A stretch of 64,000 bases of DNA from Nostoc sp. 'Peltigera membranacea cyanobiont' N6 (GTDB taxonomy: Bacteria > Cyanobacteriota > Cyanobacteriia > Cyanobacteriales > Nostocaceae), in contig NZ_CP026681.1 in the NCBI RefSeq assembly GCF_002949735.1, forward strand, positions 496,001 to 560,000, given 5' to 3'. Each line of letters begins with the position of its first letter. Within the stretch, counting starts at the first letter, position 1. The position numbers were made by a program, and so were the translations under genes. The notes beneath the pieces were generated by a model. It made no database searches and was not told the DNA's origin. It saw only the letters and a program-made list of their open reading frames with translations. Shown here in pieces: positions 24,887 to 33,950 of this stretch.

Positions 24887-25588
24887 GCTGGTGATAATGT
24901 ATTGTACAGAAATTGTGGATTATAAGTGATGCTAAATTTCATCTGTGTAACAAATCTATTGATGATATTTGTTATTTCAAAAGCGCTGCTAGATTTACAT
25001 TTATTTATATATAGGAATCATATTTGATTTTTGAACAAAACTAGGTATTGTAGGGTGTGTTAGAACGCAGTTCGTAACGCACCAAACCCTTGATGATGGT
25101 GCGTTACGCTGTCGCTAACACACCCTACGTATCTTTTCAGAAATCAAATACTAGTCCTATAGTTGGCTTGATATCCGTCTACCTACTTAAGTTATTTTTG
25201 TTGGCAGTAATCAAAAATAAATTGAGTACGTAAAACTTTTTTATTTTAATTGCTTTAAATAATTCTTTCACAATTATAAATCAAGTTACAACCTTCTTTT
25301 TATCTGTTTTTTAGCTTGATTGTCCAAAATTAGCTCAGTAGAACCCAGCTACGCCTAGTGTCTGCTAAAGCAAAAAGACTTAGGAGATTCTGAAGTTGTT
25401 AAGAGAGTGATAAATTCCAACTCTCACATAATTAAGTTGTGTATTTTTTGTCAATATTACCCAAGAGGGTAATATCATCTGAGACAGTTAATCTTCTATA
25501 ATTATCCAAATAAAATTCACAAAAATTAAGAAGCTTCTGTGTAAATATTCGTACCCCAACATTGTTATTTAATTTCAGGAGTTTGGAT
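24887..25588. other. Long AT-rich intergenic region between divergent signalling genes
   Basis: About 700 bases without a credible gene separate the minus-strand kinase/regulator pair from the plus-strand hybrid kinase. It contains one MITE-like element (25010-25161) and AT-rich sequence that presumably holds both promoters. I see no clear riboswitch or operator. Confidence 0.6.
25010..25161. repeat. MITE-like palindromic repeat with TATAGGA-TATTTGATTT ends (copy 3)
   Basis: The inverted ends TATAGGAATCATATTTGATTT and AAATCAAATACTAGTCCTATA bound a near-complete palindrome GTAGGGTGTGTTAGAACGCAG...CTAACACACCCTAC. It shares ends with the 1823-1956 copy and the core with 3469-3603 and 55949-56026. 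Confidence 0.85.
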
Positions 25589-28500
25589 ATGCATCCTCTC
25601 ACCCTTCAAGTTTCAAAGCTGACTAAAAATGTGCAGTTGCGCCACATTCTTGTAGTGCCGTTTATACTGCAAATTTCCTTAGCCGTGGGGCTTACTGGGT
25701 GGCTATCAATACACAATGGGCAACGGGCAGTTAATGAAGTTGCAATCCAACTCCGAAATGAAATCACGGCTCGAATTCAGCAGTATCTGCAAATATATGT
25801 TGAAACGCCTCATAAAATAAATGAACTCAATGCTAATGCCGTTCAACTAGGTGAAGTTAATATCCAAAATTTATCAACATTAGAGCAACACCTTTGGTAT
25901 CAATTGAAGACCTTTGACACGGTGACAGCAGTTTACCTTGCGTCAGAATATGGCGAACATGTTGCAGTTCAAAGGGCGGATGATGGACAGTTTCAGGTGA
26001 AACTTTCAGGCAAGTTTACTGGGAATGAAATTCGGATTTATGCCGCAGATCGACCGGGACATTACACTCAACTTTTAAGATCGAAGCCTAATTACGATCC
26101 GCGAACTCGTCCCTGGTATGAATCGGCAGTTAAGTCTAAGAAGGCTAATTGGGGTGGAATTTATAGACTGTTTGCCACACCCAAATACGTGCTAAATGCC
26201 AGCTTACCCATTTACGATCGAGGCGACAATCTGCTAGGTGTTACTGCTGTTGATTTTTCACTGACTGGGATTAGCCAATATCTGCGGAGTTTAAAAATCG
26301 GGCGAACGGGCGAAACCTTCATTGTAGAACGCCGTACAGGATTGCTGGTTGGCAGTTCTGCCGCTCAACAACCCTACGTAATTGCAAATCCGACAGTCCC
26401 AATGATAGATCAGAATCCGGTGCGAGTTCAGGCGATCGCAAGTAACGATATTTTGACGCGACGGACTGCTAAATATTTGCAACAACACTTTGGAGACTTA
26501 ACCCAGATTACTGAAAAACAACAACTAGATTTTGACATTGAGGGTAAACGGCAATTTTTACAGATTGTGCCGATGAAGAATCAGCAGGGCTTGGACTGGC
26601 TAATCGTTGTGGTTGTTCCAGAAACGGATTTCATGGATCAAATCAATGCGAATACTCGTTCAACAATTGTGCTTTGTCTGGTTGCCTTTGCACTCGCAAC
26701 TGGATTAGGCATTCTTACCGCTCACTGGATTACACAGCCAATTCTGCAACTAGGAAGTACAGCCAAAGCGATCGCCTCTGGAAACTTAGACCAAAAGGTT
26801 TCTGTGAACAGTACAACCGAGCTAAACTCTTTGGCTGAGTCTTTTAACCTTATGGCACATCAGTTACGTGAATCCTTTTTAGCCTTAGCACAAACCAACG
26901 AGGAATTAGAAAGCCGAGTCACGCAACGCACCACAGAACTTGGAGAGAAAAATACCCAACTTCAAAGGGAAATTCGCGTTAGCGAAGCTGCCCAAAAGGG
27001 TCGCCAAAAAGTAGAAGCAGCACTAAAAACATCCGAAGCAGAACTCCGGTTAATGTTCGCTGCCATGACTGATATGGTAGTGGTTTTTGATGCAGAGGGT
27101 CGTTATCAAAAATATGTGCAAACGAAGTATGTGCTAACACAATCCTTCGCTTATAAACCTGATATAGATCGCATTGGCAAAAAAGTTGATGAAGTTTTAC
27201 CAAAAGACATCGCCAATTTAATACTCGATGCCATTCAGCAAGCGTTGCATCTAAAAGAAGAACCCAGAAACCCTGATGGCAGCCGCAAAAATGTTTTTGT
27301 TGAATACCACTTATCCAACAAGAACCGAGAAACTTGGTTTTTAGCTAGTGTTTCGCCATTGTCTGACAATACAGTACTTTGGGTTGCTCGCGATATCACC
27401 AAACAGAAAAAAACCGAAGCTGCGCTCAAAAAAGCCAAAGAAACCGCAGATGCTGCCAACCTCGCCAAAAGTCAGTTTCTCTCCAACATGAGCCACGAAC
27501 TGCGGACTCCTCTTAACATCATTCTTGGCTTTACTCAACTGCTGCTGCGAAATCGATCGCTCAACTCACAGCAACAAGAATATCTTGACACAATCAACCG
27601 CAGTGGCGAAGACTTACTGACCTTAATCAATGATGTCTTGGAAATGTCCAAAATTGAAGCAGGTCGAGTTATCCTCAACGAAACAAATTTTGACCTCTAC
27701 GGGCTTCTGGATCGACTCCAGCAGATGTTTGCGTTGAAAGCCAGATCGAGAGGGTTAGAATTGATTTTGGAGCGATCGCCAGCGATTCCCCAATACATCT
27801 CTGCTGACGAAAGTAAATTACGCCAAGTTTTGGTTAATCTATTAGGAAACGCAATTAAGTTTACCAAGATTGGTCAAGTAACTTTGCGGGTAGAAACTCT
27901 GAACCAAAACATCACACCAGATGAACCCATCACCCTAAACTTCAGCGTCGAAGATACAGGTTGCGGCATTGCTGACTTCGACTTTAATCGTCTATTTGAG
28001 CCATTTGTGCAAACAGAGGCGGGACAAAAAGCTCAGGAAGGGACTGGACTGGGATTACCCATCAGCCAGCGATTTGTGCGGCTCATGGGCGGAGATATAA
28101 GAGTGAATAGCACACTAGGAAAAGGTTCAATTTTTACCTTTGATATCCGAACTCGGGCAGTAATTATGGATACCTTGCCAACGCCTGCACAGAATCGGCA
28201 AGTTATCGGTTTAGAAAAGGGACAACCCAGCTATCGCATTCTGATTGTTGAGGATAAACTAGAAAATCGGCAGCTTTTGGTTGAGTTGTTAACCCCCATT
28301 GGCTTTGAAGTGCGGGAGGCAGTAAATGGTCAAGCTGCGATCGAGCTTTGGCAAAGTTGGTCGCCTAACCTCATTTGGATGGATCTGCGGATGCCAATCA
28401 TGAATGGATTTGAGGCAACTAAATATATTAAAGCAGCGATCGCACAAGCCCCGGTGATTATCGCCTTGACCGGAAGTGCGTTTGAAGAAGACCGCATAAC

Positions 28501-28879
28501 AGCAATGTCTGTAGGCTTTGATGACTTTGTGCGAAAGCCATTTCGGACTACTGTAATTTTTGAAAAGATGGCTGAATATTTGGGTGTTCGTTATGTTTAT
28601 GCTGATGAACTAGAAAATCAGGAAAAAGCATCTTGGCCTTCTAAGACTTCATCCTTCACACCTGATTTATTAACAGTTGCAGATTTAAGCGTCATGCCCA
28701 GCGACTGGATCGAGCAACTGCATCAGGCAGCGCTTAGAATAAATGCGAAGGAAGTTCTGATGCTGATTAAGCAAATTCCTGAGCAGCACGATCGCCTTAT
28801 CAAGGCACTAACCAATCTCGTAGACTGCTTCTGCTTTGAAGAAATTATTGCATTAAGGACTCCCAAAAAAAGTAAATGA
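25589..28879 (+). CDS. Membrane hybrid sensor histidine kinase (Cache-HAMP-PAS-HisKA-HATPase-REC)
   Basis: In the 1096-residue protein an N-terminal helix (about 24-46) and a second near 345-370 bracket an extracytoplasmic double-Cache-like sensor (YDPRTRPWYESAVKSKKANWGGIYRLFATPKYVLNASLPIYD). HAMP and a coiled coil follow, then a PAS domain (MFAAMTDMVVVFDAEGRYQKYV). HisKA has SNMSHELRTPLNIILGFTQL with His at about 636. HATPase boxes are NLLGNAIKFT, DTGCGI and GTGLGLPI. The receiver has Asp at about 932 (IWMDLRMPIMNG). A helical Hpt-like tail lacks an obvious phospho-His. The ATG follows TTCAGGAG (25577-25581). It is divergent from the NarX-type pair, which it may feed. The ligand is unknown. 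Confidence 0.94.
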   Translation: MHPLTLQVSKLTKNVQLRHILVVPFILQISLAVGLTGWLSIHNGQRAVNEVAIQLRNEITARIQQYLQIYVETPHKINELNANAVQLGEVNIQNLSTLEQHLWYQLKTFDTVTAVYLASEYGEHVAVQRADDGQFQVKLSGKFTGNEIRIYAADRPGHYTQLLRSKPNYDPRTRPWYESAVKSKKANWGGIYRLFATPKYVLNASLPIYDRGDNLLGVTAVDFSLTGISQYLRSLKIGRTGETFIVERRTGLLVGSSAAQQPYVIANPTVPMIDQNPVRVQAIASNDILTRRTAKYLQQHFGDLTQITEKQQLDFDIEGKRQFLQIVPMKNQQGLDWLIVVVVPETDFMDQINANTRSTIVLCLVAFALATGLGILTAHWITQPILQLGSTAKAIASGNLDQKVSVNSTTELNSLAESFNLMAHQLRESFLALAQTNEELESRVTQRTTELGEKNTQLQREIRVSEAAQKGRQKVEAALKTSEAELRLMFAAMTDMVVVFDAEGRYQKYVQTKYVLTQSFAYKPDIDRIGKKVDEVLPKDIANLILDAIQQALHLKEEPRNPDGSRKNVFVEYHLSNKNRETWFLASVSPLSDNTVLWVARDITKQKKTEAALKKAKETADAANLAKSQFLSNMSHELRTPLNIILGFTQLLLRNRSLNSQQQEYLDTINRSGEDLLTLINDVLEMSKIEAGRVILNETNFDLYGLLDRLQQMFALKARSRGLELILERSPAIPQYISADESKLRQVLVNLLGNAIKFTKIGQVTLRVETLNQNITPDEPITLNFSVEDTGCGIADFDFNRLFEPFVQTEAGQKAQEGTGLGLPISQRFVRLMGGDIRVNSTLGKGSIFTFDIRTRAVIMDTLPTPAQNRQVIGLEKGQPSYRILIVEDKLENRQLLVELLTPIGFEVREAVNGQAAIELWQSWSPNLIWMDLRMPIMNGFEATKYIKAAIAQAPVIIALTGSAFEEDRITAMSVGFDDFVRKPFRTTVIFEKMAEYLGVRYVYADELENQEKASWPSKTSSFTPDLLTVADLSVMPSDWIEQLHQAALRINAKEVLMLIKQIPEQHDRLIKALTNLVDCFCFEEIIALRTPKKSK

Positions 28880-28995
28880 CCCAAAAAGGTAGATGTGCAA
28901 TGACCGATGACCAAATTGGGAATTGAGGATATCCTGATGCTGGAAAAACTTCGAGTATTTTTTAATGACAGCAAGCGGAACACGGAGACAAGAAA

Positions 28996-29736
28996 GTGCA
29001 AATCACTAAGCGCAACGTTGAGTTAAGAGTAGATGGCAGCTTAATGCGTGTTTACGTTGCGGCTCCCAAAGCAGCAGGAAAATACCCTGGTATTGTCTTC
29101 TACAGTGATATTTATCAGTTAGGTGATGCCATAACTCGTCTAGCTAACTACTTAGCAGGATACGGCTATGTAGTAGCAGCCCCAGAAATTTTTCACCGAA
29201 TTGAGCCAGTTGGTTCAGTAATTGAGCCAGACGATCTTGGAAGGATGCGGGGAAATGACGATGCGCGTCGAACCTCTGTAGCTGAATATGATGCCGATTG
29301 CCTTGCTGTGATTGAATTTCTGAAAACAGAGAGTGCGGTTTCTCCAAATCAAATAGGCACTCTCGGCTTTTGTATTGGTGGACATTTAGCATTCCGCGCC
29401 GCATTTCAAAGCGAAATTCGGGCTTGTGTCTGCTGTTACCCGACTGGGATTCCTAGTGGCAAACTGGGTAAAGAGGTAGCCGATACAATCCAGAGGGTAA
29501 ATGAAATTCAAGGCGAGATGCTAATGGTATTTGGTACTCTCGATCCTCATATACCAGAGAGCGATCGCAAAACCATAATAAAAGTAATGGAGAATGCTAA
29601 CATACCTCATCAAGTTTTCTTGTATGAAGCAGAACATACTTTCATGCGCGACGACGGATATCGTTATGATTCTAGTGCTACCACCGCAGCTTGGTCTGAA
29701 ATAATAACTTTCTTAGGGCGTATATTTGCAGACTGA
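28996..29736 (+). CDS. Dienelactone hydrolase family protein
   Basis: An alpha/beta hydrolase of the dienelactone hydrolase (carboxymethylenebutenolidase-like) family. The triad is visible: nucleophile Cys126 in GFCIGGH, Asp183 in FGTLDPHIP and His214 in EAEHTFM. The N-terminal strand and loop ELRVDGSLMRVYVAAPKAAGKYPGIVFYSDIYQ fits the family, and the 246-residue length is usual. It has no signal peptide. The GTG start at 28996 follows GGAG at 28984-28987; an ATG at 28937 is out of frame. The substrate in cyanobacteria is uncertain. Confidence 0.92.
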   Translation: MQITKRNVELRVDGSLMRVYVAAPKAAGKYPGIVFYSDIYQLGDAITRLANYLAGYGYVVAAPEIFHRIEPVGSVIEPDDLGRMRGNDDARRTSVAEYDADCLAVIEFLKTESAVSPNQIGTLGFCIGGHLAFRAAFQSEIRACVCCYPTGIPSGKLGKEVADTIQRVNEIQGEMLMVFGTLDPHIPESDRKTIIKVMENANIPHQVFLYEAEHTFMRDDGYRYDSSATTAAWSEIITFLGRIFAD

Positions 29737-29755
29737 AAACGTTATTATTACTTTG

Positions 29756-30712
29756 TCAATTTTGAGTTGTCTGCAACGCCAACAAACCAGCACCGTAAGC
29801 AGGTTCATGCCTCGGAAAAATAACCTTTACTTTAGGAAACTTCTTAATAAGAGAGGCTGCAAACCTCTCATGGATCTTGCATCTACCGCGCCACACACTT
29901 CCTGTTGTGACTACTTCTAAAACTGAGTCAGAATTAAAAATTGCATCAATTACTGTAGATGTAGCTTTCACCAACTCTTTTACAGCATCGTCAATTATGA
30001 TATTCGCTACTATATCACCTGATGCTGCTGCCAAATCTACAATTGGTGCTAAAGCCGCAATCTTTTTAACTCCCCATCCTCGCCCATATATTACTTCTAC
30101 TAAATCTTCTATGCTTTCCAAATCAAGATGGTGTTTTAAACCCCCTACCAAACTCGTTGATATTTCCCGTCCATCATCAGATTTTAATGCTGCGTTCATG
30201 CCTGCGATCGCAATTTTATAGGCGCTACCTTCATCTCCTAAAATATAACCCCAGCCGCCGACTCGCTTAGTATGTCCTTGATTATTTCGCCCGAACACTA
30301 TCGAACCAGTGCCGGCTGCAACCACAATTCCTACAGGCTGACCAATTCCACCAACTAAAGCAATTAAAGCATCGTTACAAATTACAATATTCGCTGATTG
30401 CAATGCCCAGACAATAGGCAATTTGCTATTCTGTAATTCTTTAACTAAATCTTTTACTAATTCAATATCTGCTGCACGACCTACACCCGCTAAACCCAAA
30501 CATATTGCGTCAATCTTCACAGTATTTTTAATTATTGCTGCCTCAAAAGCATTTTGAATTGCAGATTGAATAGATTGGAAAGTTGCTTCTCTTCCTATAC
30601 TCTGATAATTAGATGGCCCAGCTTCACCACGACCTAGCACTTGATATAAATCATCCATCAAGACACAAACAGTTTTGCTACCGCCGCCATCTATTCCCAA
30701 AACGTAACTCAT
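29756..30712 (-). CDS. BadF/BadG-type sugar kinase, probable N-acetylglucosamine kinase
   Basis: A member of the ASKHA sugar-kinase superfamily. Phosphate-1 is LGIDGGGSKTVCVLMD, followed by GPSNYQSIG. The phosphate-2 and adenosine regions appear as VAAGTGSIVFGRN and RVGGWGYILGDEGSAY, a combination typical of eukaryote-like GlcNAc kinases. Length 318 residues. It lies 14 bases downstream of the AmpG-like permease gene on the same strand, so the pair probably imports and phosphorylates amino sugars or muropeptide fragments. Substrate assignment is inferred from family and neighbour. It is convergent with the dienelactone hydrolase. Confidence 0.87.
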   Translation of the reverse strand: MSYVLGIDGGGSKTVCVLMDDLYQVLGRGEAGPSNYQSIGREATFQSIQSAIQNAFEAAIIKNTVKIDAICLGLAGVGRAADIELVKDLVKELQNSKLPIVWALQSANIVICNDALIALVGGIGQPVGIVVAAGTGSIVFGRNNQGHTKRVGGWGYILGDEGSAYKIAIAGMNAALKSDDGREISTSLVGGLKHHLDLESIEDLVEVIYGRGWGVKKIAALAPIVDLAAASGDIVANIIIDDAVKELVKATSTVIDAIFNSDSVLEVVTTGSVWRGRCKIHERFAASLIKKFPKVKVIFPRHEPAYGAGLLALQTTQN

Positions 30713-30726
30713 GATTGGTAATAATA

Positions 30727-31998
30727 TTAATTATTTTGACGCTTCGGTTCTTCTTTTAAAGGTATAAAAAATATAGCAATCATTCCAGGAATAGTAAGCA
30801 AGCAGACCAAGACAAAAAATAATGGATAGCCAAGTGCTTTTTGCAGATAACCGCTAACTAATCCGGGTAACATCATTCCTAAAGCCATAATGCCAGTGGA
30901 AATAGCAAAATGAGAAGTTTTATATTCGCCTTGGCAAATATACATTAAATAAACACTAAAAGCTGTAAATCCAAAACCATAGCCAAATTGCTCCAAGGAA
31001 ACCAAGGGATATATTAATGTTAACGAAGGTTTAGTGTAAGCCATATATACATAAAATATATCAGGCAAGTTTAATGCTAAAGCCATAGGAAAAAGACATT
31101 TTTTTAATCCATATTTAGAGATTAGCAAACCTCCTAAAATTCCTCCACAAATCAGGGAGATTACCCCAAATGTCCCGTAGACTAACCCCACATCTGATGT
31201 TGATAGCCCTAAACCACCTACTTCTGGTTTGTCTAATAAAAATAAAGAGGCTATTTTGACAAGCATTGCTTCGCCAAATCTGTAGAGCAAGATAAAGGCT
31301 AAAATACTGATAATTTTATCCTGAGCAAAATATGAGCTAATGATTGACCAAAAGGGTATATTTTCTCTAGCTTGTATTTGTTGTCGGTTATCTGATTCAG
31401 GTAAAGGTAAAATTAGGCGATGAGAAATAAACAGGATTGCTAAAATTAAAGCTGAGAAGCCAATAGCAATAGTCCAGCTTAAAGGAATATTGTTGAGAGA
31501 TACTTCAAGCTGACCTGCTAAGACTACTAATATCCCAGAGCCAAAGATTACGGCAAGTCTATAAGAAAGTGAACGAATGCCGACAAAAAACGCTTGTTGT
31601 TCTGGAGATAAAGCGAGGAGGTAGAAGCCATCTGTGGCAATGTCATAAGTTGCAGAAATAAATGCTCCTATTGTTAATGCTGCAAGGGAGATGAAAAAGA
31701 AATTTGGCAGTTGTAGAGAGAAGGCTATTAAGCCTAAGCAGCAGAACATGGCAAATTGGGTATAAAGTATCCATTTGCGTTTGGTAGAGTAAATATCAAC
31801 AATTGGGCCCCAAAACATTTTGATGACCCAAGGTAGATAGAGAAAACTTGTCCAAAGGGCAATTTGGGCGTTATCGATTCCGAGTTTTTTGTAAAAGATT
31901 ACGGAAACTGTGTTGATGATGACGTAAGGTATGCCGGAGGTGAAATATAGGGTGGGTATGTATGTCCAGGGCGAAGGGGTGGTGGTTTGAGGTTTCAT
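30727..31998 (-). CDS. AmpG-like major facilitator permease
   Basis: This 423-residue protein has about 12 membrane helices. Its N-terminal signature PTLYFTSGIPYVIINTVSVIFYKKLG and the loop WVIKMFWGPIVDIYSTKRKWI are those of AmpG/PAT-type transporters, and SATYDIATDGFYLLALSPEQQA is another family block. AmpG transports anhydromuropeptides into the cytoplasm for peptidoglycan recycling. The co-transcribed GlcNAc-type kinase supports an amino-sugar or cell-wall recycling role, but no recycling amidase or glucosaminidase is in the window. The start is an ATG at 31998. Confidence 0.88.
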   Translation of the reverse strand: MKPQTTTPSPWTYIPTLYFTSGIPYVIINTVSVIFYKKLGIDNAQIALWTSFLYLPWVIKMFWGPIVDIYSTKRKWILYTQFAMFCCLGLIAFSLQLPNFFFISLAALTIGAFISATYDIATDGFYLLALSPEQQAFFVGIRSLSYRLAVIFGSGILVVLAGQLEVSLNNIPLSWTIAIGFSALILAILFISHRLILPLPESDNRQQIQARENIPFWSIISSYFAQDKIISILAFILLYRFGEAMLVKIASLFLLDKPEVGGLGLSTSDVGLVYGTFGVISLICGGILGGLLISKYGLKKCLFPMALALNLPDIFYVYMAYTKPSLTLIYPLVSLEQFGYGFGFTAFSVYLMYICQGEYKTSHFAISTGIMALGMMLPGLVSGYLQKALGYPLFFVLVCLLTIPGMIAIFFIPLKEEPKRQNN

Positions 31999-32028
31999 GT
32001 TTGCCTCTAATTATCGATGCTATTAAAA

Positions 32029-33291
32029 TTAGCATCCAATAGGACACCAATAGGATAAGTTATCTGTAATTTCCCCTTCAGAAAGACGCATTCCTACACC
32101 TCCAGATATAAATTTGTCATTACCATTGTTATATAGCCATGCTCCCCAAACCTGAGTCATTGACTTACCATCAATTTCTAGTTTAGGAAACTCTAATAAC
32201 TCTTGATACACATAATTTTGTTGTGTATACCAAGGATCGTTATTACTACTACGCGCAGAGATATTTCCTGAATTAACTGCAAATCCTCCTTCACCTTCTC
32301 TTCCTAAAATAGGTTTAGCAAAGTATGAATTACCTATTCCTGTTGCACTCAGTGATGTTTTAGGAAAATATTCCCAGACTGTCCCAGCATCTTTCTCAGA
32401 AAAAAAGTCATATCCCAAATCTGTAATTAGGGCAAATACACTCTTTGGTTGCAGTGCAAAGGCAGAACCAAAGTTCACAATCACAATTTTATTCTCAAAA
32501 ATTAGTTGTTCTAGAGCCGGCCATAATCTCTCACCTTTTTCATCAGTATCATGGATTAACCATTCCACTGGATACCACATAAAGAGGATATCTATTGGTT
32601 TTTTTGTTCTCTGGTCAAATAGATATTCACCATCTTTGATGCCAAGATATTCTAAGGGTAAAATGGCACTTTTGGACTCCAAATACTTGCTCAACCATCG
32701 CATAGTCCCTAAATCTTCGGCATTATTCAAAGCTGTAAATGCCACACGACAGTCTGTAATTGGTTTACCCAAATTTAATGCGGCTTTATTTATATGCTGA
32801 TTGAGTGTTATTTTTAAGATTTTTTGAGCATCTAAATCTGGTTGTTGCAATCCAAAATGTCTGGCAACTTTGTTATTGCCGTCCGTACACTCAAACCAAA
32901 AACTAGGAGTTTGGGGATTAGTTTCTACTACTTTTTTTATCCCCGCTTCTGGATTCCAGCACCAGTCAAGACGCATACAAAATGGTGCGAGGAAGTCATA
33001 TTTAACTAACTTGATGGTATCTTCAGGAAATCCATAGTAAAGTAGTGTATCCTCATCAAGAGTGCGGATAATTCCCCACGCTTGGGTTAAAACACTACCG
33101 ACTAATTCCGATGCTTGCCGGATTTCTTGTATCGTCTGTGGTAAAACTTGATGGCAATAATAAAGAGCGTAAGGTGTTTCTTGGTCAGTTAGCGGTATAC
33201 CTGTTCCTTCTTCAATAGGAGCAAAGTTGTACCAACCCATTTTCATGGACTGAAATAGACGCTTTCGTTGAGGACTGTTGAAAATATTCAT
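32029..33291 (-). CDS. Glutathionylspermidine synthase-like (YgiC-type) ATP-grasp protein
   Basis: At about 420 residues, with MGWYNFAPIEEGTGIPLTDQETPYALYYCHQ near the N-terminus, it resembles the synthetase part of glutathionylspermidine synthase and the YgiC/YjfC proteins, ATP-grasp ligases of unknown substrate in most bacteria. LDWCWNPEAG, SKYLESKSAILPLEYLG, WEYFPKTSLSATGIGN, KPILGREGEGGF and the ending VWGAWLYNNGNDKFISGGVGMRLSEG are typical. No amidase domain is present. The ATG at 33291 was chosen; the frame stays open a further 138 codons upstream only because it reads through the repeat of the preceding gene. It starts 8 bases after that gene's stop, so they are co-transcribed. Confidence 0.85.
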   Translation of the reverse strand: MNIFNSPQRKRLFQSMKMGWYNFAPIEEGTGIPLTDQETPYALYYCHQVLPQTIQEIRQASELVGSVLTQAWGIIRTLDEDTLLYYGFPEDTIKLVKYDFLAPFCMRLDWCWNPEAGIKKVVETNPQTPSFWFECTDGNNKVARHFGLQQPDLDAQKILKITLNQHINKAALNLGKPITDCRVAFTALNNAEDLGTMRWLSKYLESKSAILPLEYLGIKDGEYLFDQRTKKPIDILFMWYPVEWLIHDTDEKGERLWPALEQLIFENKIVIVNFGSAFALQPKSVFALITDLGYDFFSEKDAGTVWEYFPKTSLSATGIGNSYFAKPILGREGEGGFAVNSGNISARSSNNDPWYTQQNYVYQELLEFPKLEIDGKSMTQVWGAWLYNNGNDKFISGGVGMRLSEGEITDNLSYWCPIGC

Positions 33292-33298
33292 AACTCTT

Positions 33299-33763
33299 TT
33301 ATCCACCCGCATGACCACCGCGACCAAAACTACCAAAACCACTACGACCCTTGGAAGAACCGCTGGAAGTACCGACCTCTGATGAATCACCAAAACTGGT
33401 TCTTCTAATGCTACTGCCACTAGAGTAACCACTTGTGCCGCTTCTAATGCTACTGCCACTAGAGTAACCACTTGTGCCGCTTCTAATGCTACTGCCACTA
33501 GAGTAACCACTTGTGCCGCTTCTAATGCTACTGCCACTAGAGTAACCACTTGTGCCGCGACTATTGTTACTGCCACCGGAGTAACCGCTTGTGCCGCTAC
33601 TATTAGATGAGGGTGGACAGTTATTGGGTTGTTGTTTAGGGTTCGGCGACGTTTTGGAGATGCAATCTGACTGTTTTGCTTCTGGGGTTGTCGCACAAGA
33701 AGCAAGTAACGATACAGTCATAACGAACACGATGAGTTGAAATAAACCTGGTTTCAATTTCAT
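33299..33763 (-). CDS. Ser/Gly-rich repeat lipoprotein, partner of the YgiC-like gene
   Basis: The start at the ATG at 33763 gives a typical lipoprotein signal MKLKPGLFQLIVFVMTVSLLASC with lipobox LLASC; the longer frame from 33874 would bury it. The mature part is low-complexity: four exact copies of a 13-residue Ser/Gly/Tyr/Ile/Arg unit plus degenerate ones, ending GFGSFGRGGHAGG. In E. coli the DUF1190 lipoprotein-like gene ygiB precedes ygiC, and the arrangement here is the same, although sequence similarity to DUF1190 cannot be judged by eye. Copy number of the 39-base repeat is likely to vary between strains. Confidence 0.75.
   Translation of the reverse strand: MKLKPGLFQLIVFVMTVSLLASCATTPEAKQSDCISKTSPNPKQQPNNCPPSSNSSGTSGYSGGSNNSRGTSGYSSGSSIRSGTSGYSSGSSIRSGTSGYSSGSSIRSGTSGYSSGSSIRRTSFGDSSEVGTSSGSSKGRSGFGSFGRGGHAGG
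33403..33558. repeat. Four perfect 39-bp tandem repeats (minisatellite) in the lipoprotein gene
   Basis: Units start at 33403, 33442, 33481 and 33520 and are identical at the nucleotide level; a fifth degenerate unit follows to 33597. As 39 is a multiple of three, gain or loss of units keeps the reading frame. Confidence 0.97.
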
Positions 33764-33950
33764 GAGTCTTTCTAAGCGAATATTACAGATGTCAGCTACG
33801 AAATTTACCAAGATAGCTACAAGGGTCAAGAATAGATTTCGCATTTCCAGATTTTTTAAGGGGTACACCCACAATTTCGAGAATTGCTAAACAAACCAGC
33901 CTCCAACCCTGTGGCAAAATTTATTAGAGTCCTTCCTTAGTTTTCCCAGC

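Noticed and set aside
33403..33558. Possible CRISPR array
   Set aside because: The repeats are directly adjacent with no unique spacers and lie inside a coding sequence.
33292..33705. N-terminal extension (138 codons) of the YgiC-like frame with Val/Ala repeats
   Set aside because: It is the out-of-frame reading of the Ser/Gly repeat of the lipoprotein gene; the family begins at the ATG at 33291.
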